A stretch of 64,000 bases of DNA from assembly GCA_007844125.1 (NCBI GenBank), contig CM017563.1, positions 28,247,357 to 28,311,356 of the forward strand, read 5' to 3'. This stretch comes from Sinonovacula constricta (Eukaryota; Mollusca; Bivalvia; Cardiida; Solecurtidae). Positions 62,801-64,000 of this stretch are shown one piece after another (position 1 is the stretch's first letter; each line of letters opens with the position of its first letter). A program made the position numbers and the translations under genes. The notes under the pieces are model-generated. The model was not told the origin of the DNA. It made no database searches and saw nothing but the letters and a program-made list of their open reading frames with translations.

Positions 62801-63791
62801 TGAAAGCTTAGGTACAGTTTAGCAGTTTAATTCTTTTTAGACGAAAACAATCCTCGTTTTACGACGCACATTTATGTATTTTTAAGACTCGACCATCAGG
62901 GCTTTATCTCTCACCTAGATCAGTAACGGGCACGTGCATATTGCTAATCATCAATTTCATTTAGAGTCGTAAATTTTACACGTTTCAACAGTACGGACAG
63001 ATGGACAAAGACTTGGCTATCACTATCTATTGAAGCGCGGCCAATTAGCCCATCCGTTTGTTCCAAATTATTCGTCGATGTCCCTTCAAACGCAGCATTC
63101 GCCCTTATTCTATTACGACCTTTGAAAACCCTCGCCTATCCGAACCTTTAATTAGACAGTCTCGGATCATGACAAAACGTGGTGTTGAATTACAAGGGTC
63201 CCCCCGAACACGCCCATCGGAATTCGTTTAATTACACAGACAAGTTCACTTGACTAACTTTAAACTTTTGAAATATACCTAATTATAGAAAAAAGACGAT
63301 TGAAATCAAAGAAATCAATGAGTTTTTACAGGATACGCTTACAGACTGACGGTCCGAGACAAATTTAGGTCTCCTCGTGGACAGTTTATCTAGTTTATTG
63401 GGTGATAGATGCGGTCGTTTGGCTGCTAAATGCCCGTTATTAATATGTTAATTGCAGTTGTTTTTGTAGAAGCGGTCTTTCATAAAGGTAACTCCACATC
63501 AGAGACTCCTCAGCTGATTGTATCTGGTCTTACAGTCGTGATGATTGTCTTGCTGCGGTTGGTCCTGTTAGAGTAATAATGCAGAAATAATCATACATTT
63601 TATTATAAAACTGGATTTTCCTGCAAGTACTTGCACTGGTTTTTGTATACACTTTTATCCCACTTATCACGTTCGTACATCCTGTAAGTGTTGGGTGAAA
63701 ACATAAACATATATAAAACATATATACGTAAACATATAAACGTTCTACTGATCGTTATGCATTCATTTCCTACATTTCAGCAAACATAGTG
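59863..63791. other. unique AT-rich region, no gene recognised
   Basis: About 3.9 kb of single-copy-looking DNA. The only frame of 80 codons (61376-61618 plus) starts with TTG, is lysine-rich and matches nothing recognised. The right part (about 62000-63450) looks more complex and less AT-biased, and holds a cluster of homeodomain-type cores. Confidence 0.5.
63041..63290. promoter_or_regulatory. cluster of ATTA-core (homeodomain-type) motifs
   Basis: CCAATTAGCC (63041), AAATTATT (63066), TTTAATTAGAC (63147), TTTAATTACAC (63228) and CTAATTATAG (63280) fall within 250 bp, in a stretch less AT-rich than its surroundings. TAATTA/AATTAG is the common homeodomain core. In AT-rich DNA such cores are frequent, so this is a weak enhancer candidate. 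Confidence 0.25.

Positions 63792-64000
<209 letters not shown>

Overview
This window is eukaryotic (animal) nuclear DNA, AT-rich and dominated by tandem repeats. By coordinates about two thirds of it is minisatellite or satellite sequence. Bacterial-style operons, Shine-Dalgarno sites, CRISPR arrays and long unique open reading frames are absent. Four tRNA-derived SINEs are visible. Two of them have a conserved central body that, from memory, resembles SINE families of bivalve and gastropod molluscs, so a marine mollusc is my best guess at the host. That is an inference and could not be searched here.

Layout: 1-6935 is a 47-bp minisatellite. 6936-10798 is unique DNA with a tRNA-SINE on minus, a long-arm inverted repeat abutting a second SINE on plus, and a well-bounded non-autonomous hAT-type MITE at 10035-10396 with an 8-bp target duplication. 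10799-16548 is a 35-bp minisatellite containing a tandem duplication of about 2.3 kb. 16549-17864 is unique. 17865-19985 is a 27-bp G-rich minisatellite. 19986-24255 is unique with a SINE on minus. 24256-41750 is a very large 55-bp satellite in which 315 consecutive monomers keep exact register. 41751-42690 is a degenerate transition, followed by a second 55-bp family (42691-46500), a second degenerate zone (46501-48520), and a short third 55-bp family (48523-48928). 48929-52925 is a 62-bp satellite whose monomers carry a hairpin. Its array is interrupted at about 48991-49780 by an insertion holding a 115-bp near-perfect hairpin, 13-bp terminal inverted repeats and a SINE. 52926-59071 is mostly unique, with two weak-to-moderate candidate exons on minus: a cysteine-rich segment and a signal-peptide first exon with a consensus splice donor. 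59072-59862 is an 11-bp minisatellite. 59863-63791 is unique and may hold regulatory DNA near its end. 63792-64000 is a CA microsatellite running off the window.

No complete protein-coding gene could be recognised. Almost every long open frame here comes from a stop-free tandem repeat. The main biology on show is repeat evolution: exact-register amplification, nested higher-order duplications, a gradient linking several 55-bp satellite families, and transposon insertion into or between arrays.
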